From assembly GCA_947381875.1 (NCBI GenBank), contig CANCXY010000015.1, forward strand, positions 1 through 24,271: DNA of 24,271 nucleotides, in the 5' to 3' direction. The DNA comes from an uncultured Clostridia bacterium. Lineage in GTDB: Bacteria; Bacillota; Clostridia; Oscillospirales; Ruminococcaceae. Each line of letters opens with the position of its first letter. Positions within the stretch are counted from its first letter, which is position 1. Below, one piece after another: positions 6,405-14,068 of this stretch. The notes beneath the pieces were generated by a model. The model was not told the DNA's origin. It made no database searches and saw nothing but the letters and a program-made list of their open reading frames with translations. A program made the translations under genes and the position numbers.

Positions 6405-6443
6405 CGCCGCCCTCTTTTATAGTGTGAGGGCGGCGGTTTTTTA
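6405..6443. terminator. Terminator downstream of the MATE gene
   Basis: Stem CGCCGCCCTC (6405-6414) / GAGGGCGGCG (6426-6435), followed by GTTTTTTAT on the plus strand and ATTTTAATTT on the minus strand. It can end transcription from either side. The remaining sequence to 6581 shows no gene. Confidence 0.8.
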
Positions 6444-6581
6444 TATCCTTCTATGTCCCTGTTATTCATCCTCAAATGATTTTTGAAGTTTTTATGGTAA
6501 ATACTGCCGGGTCTCTTTCAGCGATGGATAACGGCGAGCATCGCGGCGGAACCGCTGCTGCAAGCCGATCCAATCTGGTTC

Positions 6582-7916
6582 TTAATACCCATACCGTTTC
6601 CGATACTTTACCAGAAATGCCGCCGCTGTCACCGTTCCCAGAAGCTCTGCCACTGGGGTTGCCAGCCATACGCCGGTGACACCGCCCAGCAGGACGGGCA
6701 TCAACTGGATGCTGGCCACAGTAAACAGGAACGAGCGGGAAAAGGCCAGCACCGCGGATACCACGCCATTGGACAGGGCGGTGAACATCCCGCTGGCAAA
6801 AACATTCAGCCCTACAAACAGCAGCGCTATGGAACACAGCCGGTTGCCCGTCACCGCCAAGGCATAGACCGGGCTGTCCGGGCGGGTAAAGATGCGCACT
6901 AAAGGGACTGTCGCCAGAATGGAAACCACAGTGCAGAGGACAGAGGCAGCTAAGATAAACCAGATGCTGAACGATACGATCTTTTTGAGTTTTTGGTGGT
7001 TCTGTTCTCCATGACAGTAACTGATCATGGGGGCCACGCCATAGGAGTAGCCGATGAACAGGGCGCTGACAAACATCAGCACATACATGATAATCGTGAT
7101 AGCTGCTACGCCGTCCTCGCCCACATACTTCAGCATGGCCAGGTTGAACAGCAGCGTAGTGATGCCGGAGACCAAGGAGGTCGCCAGTTCCGACATGCCG
7201 TTGGTGGAGGCCTGGAACAGCACACTTCCCCGAAATACCGGCTTTTGGAAGTGGAGCAGGTTTTCCTTTTTGCGAAACACCAAAAGACCTGCAATGGCGG
7301 TGATGGAATATCCCAGGCCCGTGGCGATGGCCGCACCCTGGATGCCCAAATCACACAGGGCGATCAGCACATAGTCTAAAATGATGTTGGTAACACCGCC
7401 CGCCACGGTGCAGACAAGGGAGAGCTTTGAGCGGTCGGCGGCAATGAGATAGAGGGAGAAATTATACATGAGCAGGATGGGGATAGTGAACAGCAGGTAA
7501 TTGCTCAGATAGGTATGGCAGTAACCGAACACCGCGGGGGACAGCCCCATCGCCCTTAGCAGGGTATCCATCAGGGTATAGCCCAGCAGCATCATGATCG
7601 CGCCAACAACGGCATTGGTGAGGATCAGCAGCGTGAAGTCCTGCCGGGCCTCCTGTTCCCGATGCTCTCCCATTTTTTTCATCACAACAGCGCTGCCGCC
7701 GGTGGCCAGCATCCCCGATATGGCGGTGATCAGGGCAATGGCCGGGGCGGTGAGATTGATCGCCGAGAGAGCCTCCGTGCCGATGAGATTGGAGACAAAC
7801 AGCCCGTCCACCATGGTGTAGAAGGTGTTGAACACTGTCATGACAATGGTGGGGAAGGCGAAGCGCAGGATGTTTCTGCCCGTGACGGGCATGTGATAAG
7901 AGTCCAGTTTTTCCAT
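6582..7916 (-). CDS. MATE family multidrug efflux transporter
   Basis: A 444-aa protein with about twelve hydrophobic segments. Its opening, LRFAFPTIVMTVFNTFYTMVDGLFV, is diagnostic of the MatE domain; a second MatE half starts around residue 230. MATE pumps export cationic drugs using Na+ or H+ gradients. The length is full and there is no break. A GGAGG site sits 12 nt before the ATG at 7916. It is divergent from a MerR regulator, and its promoter has the MerR-type long spacer, so it is very likely induced by that regulator when a substrate drug is bound. Confidence 0.93.
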   Translation of the reverse strand: MEKLDSYHMPVTGRNILRFAFPTIVMTVFNTFYTMVDGLFVSNLIGTEALSAINLTAPAIALITAISGMLATGGSAVVMKKMGEHREQEARQDFTLLILTNAVVGAIMMLLGYTLMDTLLRAMGLSPAVFGYCHTYLSNYLLFTIPILLMYNFSLYLIAADRSKLSLVCTVAGGVTNIILDYVLIALCDLGIQGAAIATGLGYSITAIAGLLVFRKKENLLHFQKPVFRGSVLFQASTNGMSELATSLVSGITTLLFNLAMLKYVGEDGVAAITIIMYVLMFVSALFIGYSYGVAPMISYCHGEQNHQKLKKIVSFSIWFILAASVLCTVVSILATVPLVRIFTRPDSPVYALAVTGNRLCSIALLFVGLNVFASGMFTALSNGVVSAVLAFSRSFLFTVASIQLMPVLLGGVTGVWLATPVAELLGTVTAAAFLVKYRKRYGY

Positions 7917-7957
7917 AATGTTTTCATTCCTCCAGGCGCTCCCTTTTTGATTGGGGG

Positions 7958-7986
7958 TTGCAAATATCTTTGTTATAGGGTATCAT
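7958..7986 (+). promoter_or_regulatory. Likely merR promoter
   Basis: TTGCAA (7958-7963) and TATCAT (7981-7986) with a 17-bp spacer. The -10 box overlaps the MATE -10 box on the other strand, so the divergent promoters are intertwined. Confidence 0.5.
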
Positions 7987-8012
7987 AAACCGTGTGGCCG
8001 CCACACAGTCAA
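7982..8012 (-). promoter_or_regulatory. MerR-type promoter of the MATE gene (19-bp spacer with dyad)
   Basis: On the minus strand, TTGACT (8012-8007) and TATGAT (7987-7982) are separated by 19 bp, the over-long spacer typical of MerR-controlled promoters. The spacer contains the perfect dyad GTGTGGC-C-GCCACAC (7992-8006), the probable regulator site. Confidence 0.85.
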
Positions 8013-8043
8013 CAGGTATTTTGCCATTTTGGGAGAAAATTGT

Positions 8044-8886
8044 ATGGAACCGGAAAAAGGCTGGCTTACCTCAGGCGCTTTTGCCGCCCTTTGCGGCACA
8101 ACAAAAGAAACCCTGCGGCACTATAAAGATACAGGGCTTCTGCTGCCGGGCCATCGGGGAGACAATAACTATTTTTACTATCATGTGGAGCAGTTCTACG
8201 ATTTTTACGCGATCTCCATTTTCCGCCAGACGGGGACGCCCTTAGAGGAGATCCGCCGCTGCATGGAGCGGCAGAGCATCAGCGAGACGGCGGCGCTGCT
8301 GCGGGAACAGCGTTACCGGCTGGAGGCAGCGCGGGAAAAATTGGCGCATATGGACTTTGTGCTGTCCAGTGCCCTGCGCAATTTAGAGCGGGGGGCGGGG
8401 ACAGACATGATCCCTCAGACAGCATGGTTTGAACAGGAGCATCTGCTGGCCCTGCCGGCGGAGGAGCTAAGAGGGCTGATGGTTCCCGCCGCCAGCGAGG
8501 ATGAAATGCTGATCGTTGTTTTAGAACACTGCCAGAAGCTGTGCGGCCAATATGGAATACAGACGGATTTTCTGCTGGGGGCTATCCATCCATCGGCGGA
8601 CAGGGGGATCCCCGGAGAAATCAGTCATCTCTATACCCGCATCAAAGAAAAGGCGGACTTCCCTTATTACAAAGAGAAGCCCGCCGGGCAGTATTTGTAT
8701 CTTTGCTGCCGGGGACGCTGGGATATTTCCACAGGTTATACCGCGCTCTGGCACTACATCCAGGAGCAGGGACTGAAAACCGTCGGTGATTTCTACGCCT
8801 GTGACCTGGCCGGGTTTATCCTGAATTCGGTGGAAAAAAACGCGGCGTCCATGATCTCGGTACGGCTGAAGGGAGCCGCGGAATAA
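8044..8886 (+). CDS. MerR family regulator with GyrI-like effector domain
   Basis: 280 aa from ATG 8044. The N-terminal MerR winged helix is clear: TSGAFAALCGTTKETLRHYK, then a GLLLPGHRGDNNYFYY wing and GTPLEEIRRCME. A coiled linker (about residues 75-115) is followed by a GyrI-like/BltR-type C-terminal domain that usually binds drugs. It resembles BmrR/BltR-type activators. An earlier in-frame ATG (7951) was rejected because it would run through the promoter region. It is divergent from the MATE pump. Confidence 0.9.
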   Translation: MEPEKGWLTSGAFAALCGTTKETLRHYKDTGLLLPGHRGDNNYFYYHVEQFYDFYAISIFRQTGTPLEEIRRCMERQSISETAALLREQRYRLEAAREKLAHMDFVLSSALRNLERGAGTDMIPQTAWFEQEHLLALPAEELRGLMVPAASEDEMLIVVLEHCQKLCGQYGIQTDFLLGAIHPSADRGIPGEISHLYTRIKEKADFPYYKEKPAGQYLYLCCRGRWDISTGYTALWHYIQEQGLKTVGDFYACDLAGFILNSVEKNAASMISVRLKGAAE

Positions 8887-8940
8887 ACCTGTATCATTTT
8901 GCTTAAACAGGGCTGTCTGTTATGCATACCAAGGCCAAAA

Positions 8941-8968
8941 ACCACATTGCAAGACCCGCCCGCTTGTG
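8941..8968 (+). repeat. 28-bp direct repeat, right copy
   Basis: ACCACATTGCAAGACCCGCC plus CGCTTGTG, the partner of 6342-6369. The 8887-9002 stretch around it has no gene. Confidence 0.55.
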
Positions 8969-9002
8969 ATATACTTATCCCAGCATATATCCATGAATAA
9001 GG

Positions 9003-9148
9003 GTGCGCGGCAATGAAATTGCCGCGCGTGATGGGTTTCCAAAGGGGGCTTGCCCCCTTTGGTGGAGTCCAGAGGCAAAGCCTCTGGCGGGATTCCAAAG
9101 GGCAGCGCCCTTTGGGCGGGTCCGGGCAGCGCCCGGCATGGGGGTGTA
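9003..9148 (+). repeat. Family A repeat, copy A4, carrying the mnmG ribosome site
   Basis: The most complete copy: hairpin GCGCGGCAAT/ATTGCCGCGC (9005-9014, 9018-9027), TGATGGGTTTCC, CCAAAGGGGGC/GCCCCCTTTGG, TGGAGTCC, AGAGGC/GCCTCT, an extra CCAAAGGGC/GCCCTTTGG hairpin, TCCGGGC/GCCCGG and CATGGGGGTGT. The last GGGGG is the only plausible ribosome site for mnmG. Confidence 0.88.
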
Positions 9149-9151
9149 GAA

Positions 9152-11068
9152 TTGGACAGGCTGGGAGAATTTGATGTTGTGGTGATCGGGGCGGGGCACG
9201 CGGGGATTGAGGCGGCGGTGTCGGCGGCGAAGCTAAGAGCCAGGACGGCGCTGTTTACGTTGACGCTGGACGGCGTCGCGAACCTGCCGTGCAACCCTTC
9301 CATTGGGGGGACGGCGAAAGGCCATCTTGTGCGGGAAATTGACGCGCTGGGCGGCGTGATGGGGGTGGCGGCGGACGCTACCTTTTTGCAGAGCCGGATG
9401 CTCAATCTGGGGAAGGGGCCGGCGGTCCATTCGCTGCGCGTGCAGACGGACCGGCGCGCGTACCATGCCTATATGAAACACCTGTTGGAGAAAACCGAAG
9501 GGCTGGAACTCAAACAGGGGGAGATCACGGGCGTCGATATTGCGGACGGGTGCGTGCGCGGGGTGTATACGCAGTTGGGCGGGTATTATGGCGCGCGAGC
9601 GGTTGTGATTGCGACGGGCACGGCGCTGGGCGGGCGGATCTTTGTCGGCGAGGCGAGCTACGCGGGCGGGCCGGATGGGACGCATGCCGCCTGCGCACTC
9701 ACGGATGCCCTGCGGGAAGCGGGCCTGCCTTTGCGGCGCTTTAAGACCGGGACGCCCGCACGGGTGCATCGGCGGAGCATTGATTTTTCGCGTCTGGCGT
9801 GCCAGAAGGGCGACGAGGATATCCAGCCGTTTTCCTTTTTGACAAAGGGGCCGCTGCATAACCGGGTCGACTGCTATATCACCTTTACCAACGCCGAGAC
9901 GCACCGCGTGATACGAGAGAATCTGCACCGGTCGCCGCTGTTTGCGGGACGCATTGAGGGCGTCGGGCCGCGGTACTGCCCCTCCATTGAAGATAAAGTC
10001 GTCCGCTTTGCCGATAAGGAAAAACATCAGCTCTTTATCGAACCGTGCGGGCTGGATACCGAAGAAATGTATTTGCAGGGCATGAGTTCCAGCCTGCCGG
10101 AGTGCGTCCAGAACGCCATGTACCGCACCATTCAGGGATTAGAACATGTGGAGATTATGCGTCCGGCATATGCCATCGAATACGACTGCATCGACCCGAC
10201 GGCGCTGTTCCCCACGCTCGAATGCAAGGCCGTCCACGGCTTGTACGGCGCGGGCCAATTCAACGGCACGTCCGGCTATGAGGAGGCCGCCGCCCAGGGA
10301 TTGGTGGCGGGCATCAACGCGGCGCGCGCCGTGCAGGGGAAAGAGGGCGTCGTGCTGGCGCGGCAGGGAAGCTATATCGGCACGCTGATCGACGACCTTG
10401 TCACCAAAGGCGTTTTGGACCCCTACCGCATGATGACCAGCCGCAGTGAATACCGCCTGTGCCTGCGTCAGGATAACGCCGACGAACGCCTCACGCCGCT
10501 GGGGCGCGAAATCGGCCTCGTCGACGACGCGCGTTGGGCGGAATTTGAACAGCGCCGCGCCATCAAAGCGGGGGAGATCGCGCGGTTGCAGCATACGGTC
10601 GTCCGCGCCGATACCGCAAACCCCATCCTGACGGAGCGCGGCGAAAGCCCCATCACAGGCGGCGCGAACGCGGCGGAGCTGCTCAAACGCGTCCACATGC
10701 GCTACGCCGATATCGCCCGCATGCTGCCCCCGACTGAAAACATCACACCATTCCTGGCCTATTGCATTGAAACGGAGATCAAATACGAAGGATATATCAA
10801 ACGCCAATCGGCGCAGATACGCGCGGTGAAGCGGCAGGAGGACACCGTGATCCCGCCCGGTTTCGACTACGCCCCCTTAGAGGGCCTGCGTTTGGAGGCG
10901 CGGGAGAAGCTGGCGAAGATCCGCCCGCGCAATGTGGGGCAGGCGGCGCGTATCCCCGGCGTCGGTCCGGCGGACATCGCCTGCCTGCTTATCGCGCTGA
11001 CGCGGTACCGCCAGGAAAACAAAGGAAAGGAGGAGGAAACGCATGATCAACACCGCCCGGCTGATTGA
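9152..11068 (+). CDS. mnmG: tRNA uridine-5-carboxymethylaminomethyl modification enzyme MnmG (GidA)
   Basis: An FAD enzyme, partner of MnmE in U34 tRNA modification. It shows the dinucleotide fold at FDVVVIGAGHAGIEAA (G13-x-G15-x-x-G18), NPSIGGTAKGHLVREIDALGG, GPAVHSLRVQTDR, the RYCPSIEDKV segment with the catalytic cysteine, and a C-terminal IPGVGPADIACLL helical end. TTG 9152 is the best start: it gives 638 aa, the family length, with GGGGG 8 nt upstream. The in-frame ATG at 9050 would translate repeat A4. The last 26 bases overlap rsmG, so the two are coupled. Confidence 0.96.
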   Translation: MDRLGEFDVVVIGAGHAGIEAAVSAAKLRARTALFTLTLDGVANLPCNPSIGGTAKGHLVREIDALGGVMGVAADATFLQSRMLNLGKGPAVHSLRVQTDRRAYHAYMKHLLEKTEGLELKQGEITGVDIADGCVRGVYTQLGGYYGARAVVIATGTALGGRIFVGEASYAGGPDGTHAACALTDALREAGLPLRRFKTGTPARVHRRSIDFSRLACQKGDEDIQPFSFLTKGPLHNRVDCYITFTNAETHRVIRENLHRSPLFAGRIEGVGPRYCPSIEDKVVRFADKEKHQLFIEPCGLDTEEMYLQGMSSSLPECVQNAMYRTIQGLEHVEIMRPAYAIEYDCIDPTALFPTLECKAVHGLYGAGQFNGTSGYEEAAAQGLVAGINAARAVQGKEGVVLARQGSYIGTLIDDLVTKGVLDPYRMMTSRSEYRLCLRQDNADERLTPLGREIGLVDDARWAEFEQRRAIKAGEIARLQHTVVRADTANPILTERGESPITGGANAAELLKRVHMRYADIARMLPPTENITPFLAYCIETEIKYEGYIKRQSAQIRAVKRQEDTVIPPGFDYAPLEGLRLEAREKLAKIRPRNVGQAARIPGVGPADIACLLIALTRYRQENKGKEEETHDQHRPAD

Positions 11069-11744
11069 AAAAGCCGCCGCCTACGGCATCGACGCGGCCC
11101 CCATCGCCTCAGCCCTCGACCAATATGCGGCGCTGCTCGTCGATTACAACCAGAAAGTGAACCTGACGGCCATCACAGAGCCGGAGGCCATAGAGGACAA
11201 GCATTTTATCGACAGCCTCCTCTTAGCCGCATCCCCCGAAATACACGGCGCGTTTGTAGACGTAGGCACCGGCGCGGGGTTCCCCGGCATCGTCGCAAAG
11301 CTCTACCGCCCGGACCTGAACCTCACGCTGATGGAGCCGACCGGCAAGCGCGTAGATTTCCTGCGTCTGGCCTGCGAAACGCTGAACATAGAGGCGGAGT
11401 TCGCCAAAGAGCGCGCCGAGGAAGCCGCGCGCAAGCGCTGGCGTGAATCCTTCGACACAGCGACAGCGCGCGCGGTGGCATCCCTTCCGGCGCTGTGCGA
11501 ATACTGCCTCCCGCTGGTGCGCGTAGGCGGCCATTTCCTGGCAATGAAGGGCGGCGACGCCGACCGCGAATCCCAGGACGCCGCCCCCGCCGCCGCCCGT
11601 CTGGGCGGAACGCTCCGCGAGATCCGCCCCTTCACCCTCCCCGACGGCAGCGCGCGCACAATCCTTATCTACGAAAAAACCGCCCCCACCCCCCACGCCT
11701 ACCCCCGCAACGGCGGCAAGATCGCCAAAGCCCCCCTGCGGTAG
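11043..11744 (+). CDS. rsmG: 16S rRNA (guanine-N7) methyltransferase RsmG (GidB)
   Basis: RsmG methylates G527 (E. coli numbering) of 16S rRNA using S-adenosylmethionine. Visible landmarks are NQKVNLTAITEPEAIEDKHFIDS, the cofactor loop FVDVGTGAGFPGIVAK (around residues 70-85) and LTLMEPTGKRVDFL. The product is 233 aa, as expected. AAAGGAGGAGG precedes ATG 11043, inside the end of mnmG. The last 20 codons are proline- and arginine-rich and probably unstructured. The gene marks the left edge of island 2. Confidence 0.96.
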   Translation: MINTARLIEKAAAYGIDAAPIASALDQYAALLVDYNQKVNLTAITEPEAIEDKHFIDSLLLAASPEIHGAFVDVGTGAGFPGIVAKLYRPDLNLTLMEPTGKRVDFLRLACETLNIEAEFAKERAEEAARKRWRESFDTATARAVASLPALCEYCLPLVRVGGHFLAMKGGDADRESQDAAPAAARLGGTLREIRPFTLPDGSARTILIYEKTAPTPHAYPRNGGKIAKAPLR

Positions 11745-11770
11745 CCCCCAAAGGGCGCTGCGCTTTGGCA

Positions 11771-11860
11771 GGGAGTGTCCACAACGCAGGTTTATTGCTG
11801 TGTAATTCCCCGCCCTACGGGAGGGGAATTACACGAAAACACCCCACATTGGACACTCCC
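11771..11860 (-). repeat. Family B nested hairpin, copy B1
   Basis: Outer arms GGGAGTGTCCA/TGGACACTCCC (11771-11781, 11850-11860) and inner stem GTGTAATTCCCC/GGGGAATTACAC. On the minus strand, CAGCAATAAAC follows the inner stem as in copies B3 and B5. Inner AATT replaces ATTT/AAAT of B5 with both sides changed. A family A-like CCAAAGGGC hairpin (11748-11768) abuts its left side. Confidence 0.85.
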
Positions 11861-11875
11861 CTTTGGCAAGAATGA

Positions 11876-11905
11876 TTGACAACACAGCCGGGTGTGGGGT
11901 ATAAT
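11876..11905 (+). promoter_or_regulatory. Promoter of the RelE-type toxin-antitoxin operon
   Basis: TTGACA (11876-11881) and TATAAT (11900-11905) with an 18-bp spacer, 22 nt before the antitoxin start. CACAGCCGGGTGTG in the spacer is an imperfect dyad and might be the autoregulatory site. Confidence 0.8.
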
Positions 11906-11926
11906 AAGGCCAAAGGGAGGGCGCAG

Positions 11927-12145
11927 ATGATGAGTAACAAGGAAAGGGTGCTTGCTTTACTGGATGATATTCCAGATTATAAAATGGGGTATGTTTTGGC
12001 CTATATACAAGGCATTACGGCAGATGAGGAAGCAGACGACATTTTTTGCCAGAGGATGCTTGAAAACTATGAAAATGATCCCGACCCTGAGAAAGATAAA
12101 GGGTATACATTAGAAGAATGTAAACGGGAGTGGGGGCTTGACTGA
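11927..12145 (+). CDS. Antitoxin of RelE/ParE-type pair (72 aa)
   Basis: A small acidic protein: MMSNKERVLALLDDIPDYKM, a central helix YVLAYIQGITADEEADD, and an acidic tail ending YTLEECKREWGLD. Antitoxins of this kind in Clostridia sit directly before a RelE toxin. No classical DNA-binding motif is obvious to me. Start ATG 11927 has GGGAGGG upstream; ATG 11930 is an alternative. The stop overlaps the toxin start by one base (TGATG). Confidence 0.75.
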   Translation: MMSNKERVLALLDDIPDYKMGYVLAYIQGITADEEADDIFCQRMLENYENDPDPEKDKGYTLEECKREWGLD

Positions 12146-12396
12146 TGTATAAAATCATCATCAAGAAAAAAGCGAAAAAGTTCATTGATAAACTCCCTGC
12201 CGACGAACGACGGCGAGTAGTCACCGCCATCGAAGCGCTTCCTGACGGGGAAGATATAAAACGCCTCAAAGGACACGACGGTTTATTCCGTCTTCGCGTA
12301 GGCAATTATCGAATTATCTACACGGTTGACAATGGTGAGTTGGTTGTTTATATTATCGACGCCGGGAACAGAGGGCAAATATATCATGGCTACTAA
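12145..12396 (+). CDS. RelE/ParE superfamily toxin (83 aa)
   Basis: A compact basic protein with the RelE layout: YKIIIKKKAKKFIDKLP, a helix with DERRRVVTAIEAL, then LKGHDGLFRLRVGNYRIIYT and a last strand IIDAGNRGQIY. The RLRVGNYRIIY stretch is characteristic of the superfamily. RelE toxins cut mRNA on the ribosome and ParE toxins inhibit gyrase; the terminal -R-IY- suggests the RelE side, but this is inference. It is fully open, with no decay. Confidence 0.88.
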   Translation: MYKIIIKKKAKKFIDKLPADERRRVVTAIEALPDGEDIKRLKGHDGLFRLRVGNYRIIYTVDNGELVVYIIDAGNRGQIYHGY

Positions 12397-12426
12397 GTTT
12401 TGAAAAGGGTGGATGGAAACTTTAAT

Positions 12427-12452
12427 TGCGCCCATACATGTGTATGGGCGCA
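12427..12452. terminator. Hairpin between the toxin gene and traX copy 2
   Basis: Perfect 12-bp stem TGCGCCCATACA/TGTATGGGCGCA (12427-12438, 12441-12452) between two convergent genes. A short AATAC/GTATT hairpin with TTTTTTT follows at about 12456-12473. It probably ends transcription in both directions. Confidence 0.6.
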
Positions 12453-12485
12453 GGGAATACTTTGTATTTTTTTGCCGCTTTGCCG

Positions 12486-13232
12486 CTAAAACAACAGGCT
12501 GACATCGCCGTATATACAGAGACGAAACACGCCAATGATGATTAAATGGATGGGGTAATAGAGATAGAAAAACCGCTTCATCCATTTTGCTTTCCCTTTT
12601 TCGCCATTGTACAGCTTTAACACAGGATACACAAGCAGAACCCCGATCTGTACCAGAGCGTACACTTTACTTACAAAGAAGAACGATACCACGGCATAGA
12701 GGGCGACATACAGGAACATTGCTTTCATCTGTGCAGGCAGATTTCCCCGTTTCGGATACATTGCCAGGATGGCAAGTACGGCGATACAGCTCCAATCCGC
12801 AGGGAAAGCGCTCCAAACCAGTACAAAGATAAGTAAGTTCTTGACCCAATCCTTCATGGGAAAATCATTGTCCCGCATCCACAGAATCAGAACAGCAACA
12901 AAAAGCGGATACAGTACGCTTGTTTGATTAAAAATGCCTGTACTGAATGGGATGGGATTGATCCCGAATGCAAAACAATAGGCAAAATGGGAAAGGACAG
13001 CAAAAATGCCCATTCGCAGCAAATACTTTTTTACATTGTGTGTGTAGTAATATCCTTCACATACGAAGAACCACATAATAGGGGCTGTTAAACGCCCGAT
13101 AATATGGAAGGCCACTGCGCCCGGTTCGGCGGGAAAACCGGGATAGATCAAATCACTTGCATGGTCTATCGTCATGGCAAGAATCGCAATCAGTTTCAAA
13201 TGATTTGCATTCAGCCGCAGATGCTGTTTCAT
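12486..13232 (-). CDS. TraX-family membrane acetyltransferase, copy 2
   Basis: 248 aa from ATG 13232. It has the same hallmarks as copy 1: NANHLKLIAILAMTIDHA, GRLTAPIMWFFVCEGYYYTH, FNQTSVLYPLFVA, FPADWSCIAVLAILAM and FYLYYPIHL. About eight membrane segments. The two copies align over their whole length but differ at many positions, so they are old paralogues or separate acquisitions. Unlike copy 1 it has no adjacent PadR and has its own promoter. An in-frame upstream GTG/ATG would add 12 residues; ATG 13232 with GGAGGGG is preferred. Confidence 0.88.
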   Translation of the reverse strand: MKQHLRLNANHLKLIAILAMTIDHASDLIYPGFPAEPGAVAFHIIGRLTAPIMWFFVCEGYYYTHNVKKYLLRMGIFAVLSHFAYCFAFGINPIPFSTGIFNQTSVLYPLFVAVLILWMRDNDFPMKDWVKNLLIFVLVWSAFPADWSCIAVLAILAMYPKRGNLPAQMKAMFLYVALYAVVSFFFVSKVYALVQIGVLLVYPVLKLYNGEKGKAKWMKRFFYLYYPIHLIIIGVFRLCIYGDVSLLF

Positions 13233-13283
13233 ATGGCCCCTCCGGCTGCCTCTCGAAGTTTTTTCCAAATTGAACCAGGTAAA

Positions 13284-13312
13284 ATTATACCATATTTAGG
13301 CATAAAAAGCAA
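13284..13312 (-). promoter_or_regulatory. Promoter of traX copy 2
   Basis: On the minus strand, TTGCTT (13312-13307), a 17-bp spacer and TATAAT (13289-13284). Confidence 0.7.
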
Positions 13313-13347
13313 TCCGGTTTTTTCCATTCCGCCTGTCCAGATAATCA

Positions 13348-13378
13348 AAGGGGCCGCTTCTTTGCGAAGCGGCCCCTT
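13348..13378. terminator. Terminator hairpin after the 96-aa gene
   Basis: Perfect 13-bp stem AAGGGGCCGCTTC/GAAGCGGCCCCTT (13348-13360, 13366-13378) directly downstream of the minus-strand 96-aa gene. The T-run is short, so strength is uncertain. Confidence 0.6.
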
Positions 13379-13394
13379 GCAATGAGGTTGTACT

Positions 13395-13685
13395 TTATTC
13401 CCCGATTTCCTTATGAAATATTCTCCCTTTTTCCGTGATAAAGGAAATCCAATAAATAACGGCAGTGAAAGCCAATACCTCGACAGGTGAAAAGGACAGC
13501 GTGGCAGCAAACAGCCCTGCGGCCGCCGCGCCCTGTACGACGCCAAAAGCAATGCAGGCGGCGATCATGAGAACAAACGCTGCGGCATAGATCCGCCGGG
13601 CTTTCGGCGCGTCCTTTTTCATCAGCAGGCCCGCGTGCGCCAATGTCCCCGCAATGATAAGTACTTCGATGATTGTGTCGATCAT
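13395..13685 (-). CDS. Small membrane protein with three hydrophobic segments (96 aa)
   Basis: No family recognised. Hydrophobic stretches lie at about residues 4-20, 33-62 (broad) and 66-84, separated by the basic loop KKDAPKARR. The C terminus FHKEIGE is charged. GGGAGATG precedes ATG 13685. It lies directly downstream of repeat B2, which is in the same orientation. Confidence 0.65.
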   Translation of the reverse strand: MIDTIIEVLIIAGTLAHAGLLMKKDAPKARRIYAAAFVLMIAACIAFGVVQGAAAAGLFAATLSFSPVEVLAFTAVIYWISFITEKGRIFHKEIGE

Positions 13686-13702
13686 AACAGCATCTCCCTG
13701 TT

Positions 13703-13799
13703 GGGGGAGTGTTCAAACTGCGGAGGTGTTTTCCGTATATTTCCTCGCCCGCAGGGCGGGGAAACACACAAAAGCTCCTTGTTTTTGGCCGCTCCCTCT
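13703..13799 (-). repeat. Family B nested hairpin, copy B2
   Basis: On the minus strand the inner stem is GTGTGTTTCC...GGAAATATAC. Two pairs are G-U, which would be stable only in RNA of this strand. Outer arms (GGGGGAGTG / CGCTCCCTC) are imperfect. It lies just upstream of the 96-aa gene and in its orientation. Confidence 0.75.
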
Positions 13800-13946
13800 A
13801 TTTTCCGGCTGTTCCAGCCATCAGTATGATAGCATATTTCTTTTAATATGTCAAGTATTTCATACATTATAAAATAAAAAAATTTATTTCTGCCGGGCAT
13901 AATAGAATCCCGCCGCCCGCAGGAAATGGAAATATATGGAAACTCC

Positions 13947-14068
13947 GGGTTTACCGCACGGAAATCAATTTTGCGGTTTTTGCGCGGCGGAAAGAAATAA
14001 ATCCTGTCGTTTTTCCCCGACGAAGGCGGAGAAAAACAGTCAAAATTGATTTCCGTGGGTTTACCGCA
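13947..14068 (+). repeat. Family B-like element with 17-bp arms inside a 12-bp direct repeat
   Basis: Arms CACGGAAATCAATTTTG (13957-13973) and CAAAATTGATTTCCGTG (14041-14057) are perfect complements. An inner hairpin, CTGTCGTTTTTCCCCGAC-GAAG-GCGGAGAAAAACAG, lies inside. GGGTTTACCGCA occurs at both ends (13947-13958 and 14057-14068), the second being the last codons of the 114-aa gene. The 13800-13946 stretch has no gene. Confidence 0.75.

Noticed and set aside
6472..6581. Extension of the MATE coding region or a small gene downstream
   Set aside because: The frames beyond the MATE stop give no domain and no ribosome site; the stretch leads into the terminator.
9050..9151. N-terminal extension of MnmG (and likewise 1211-1339 for MnmE)
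   Set aside because: The added residues are translated family A repeat, the lengths exceed the family and the dinucleotide-binding fold would be displaced.
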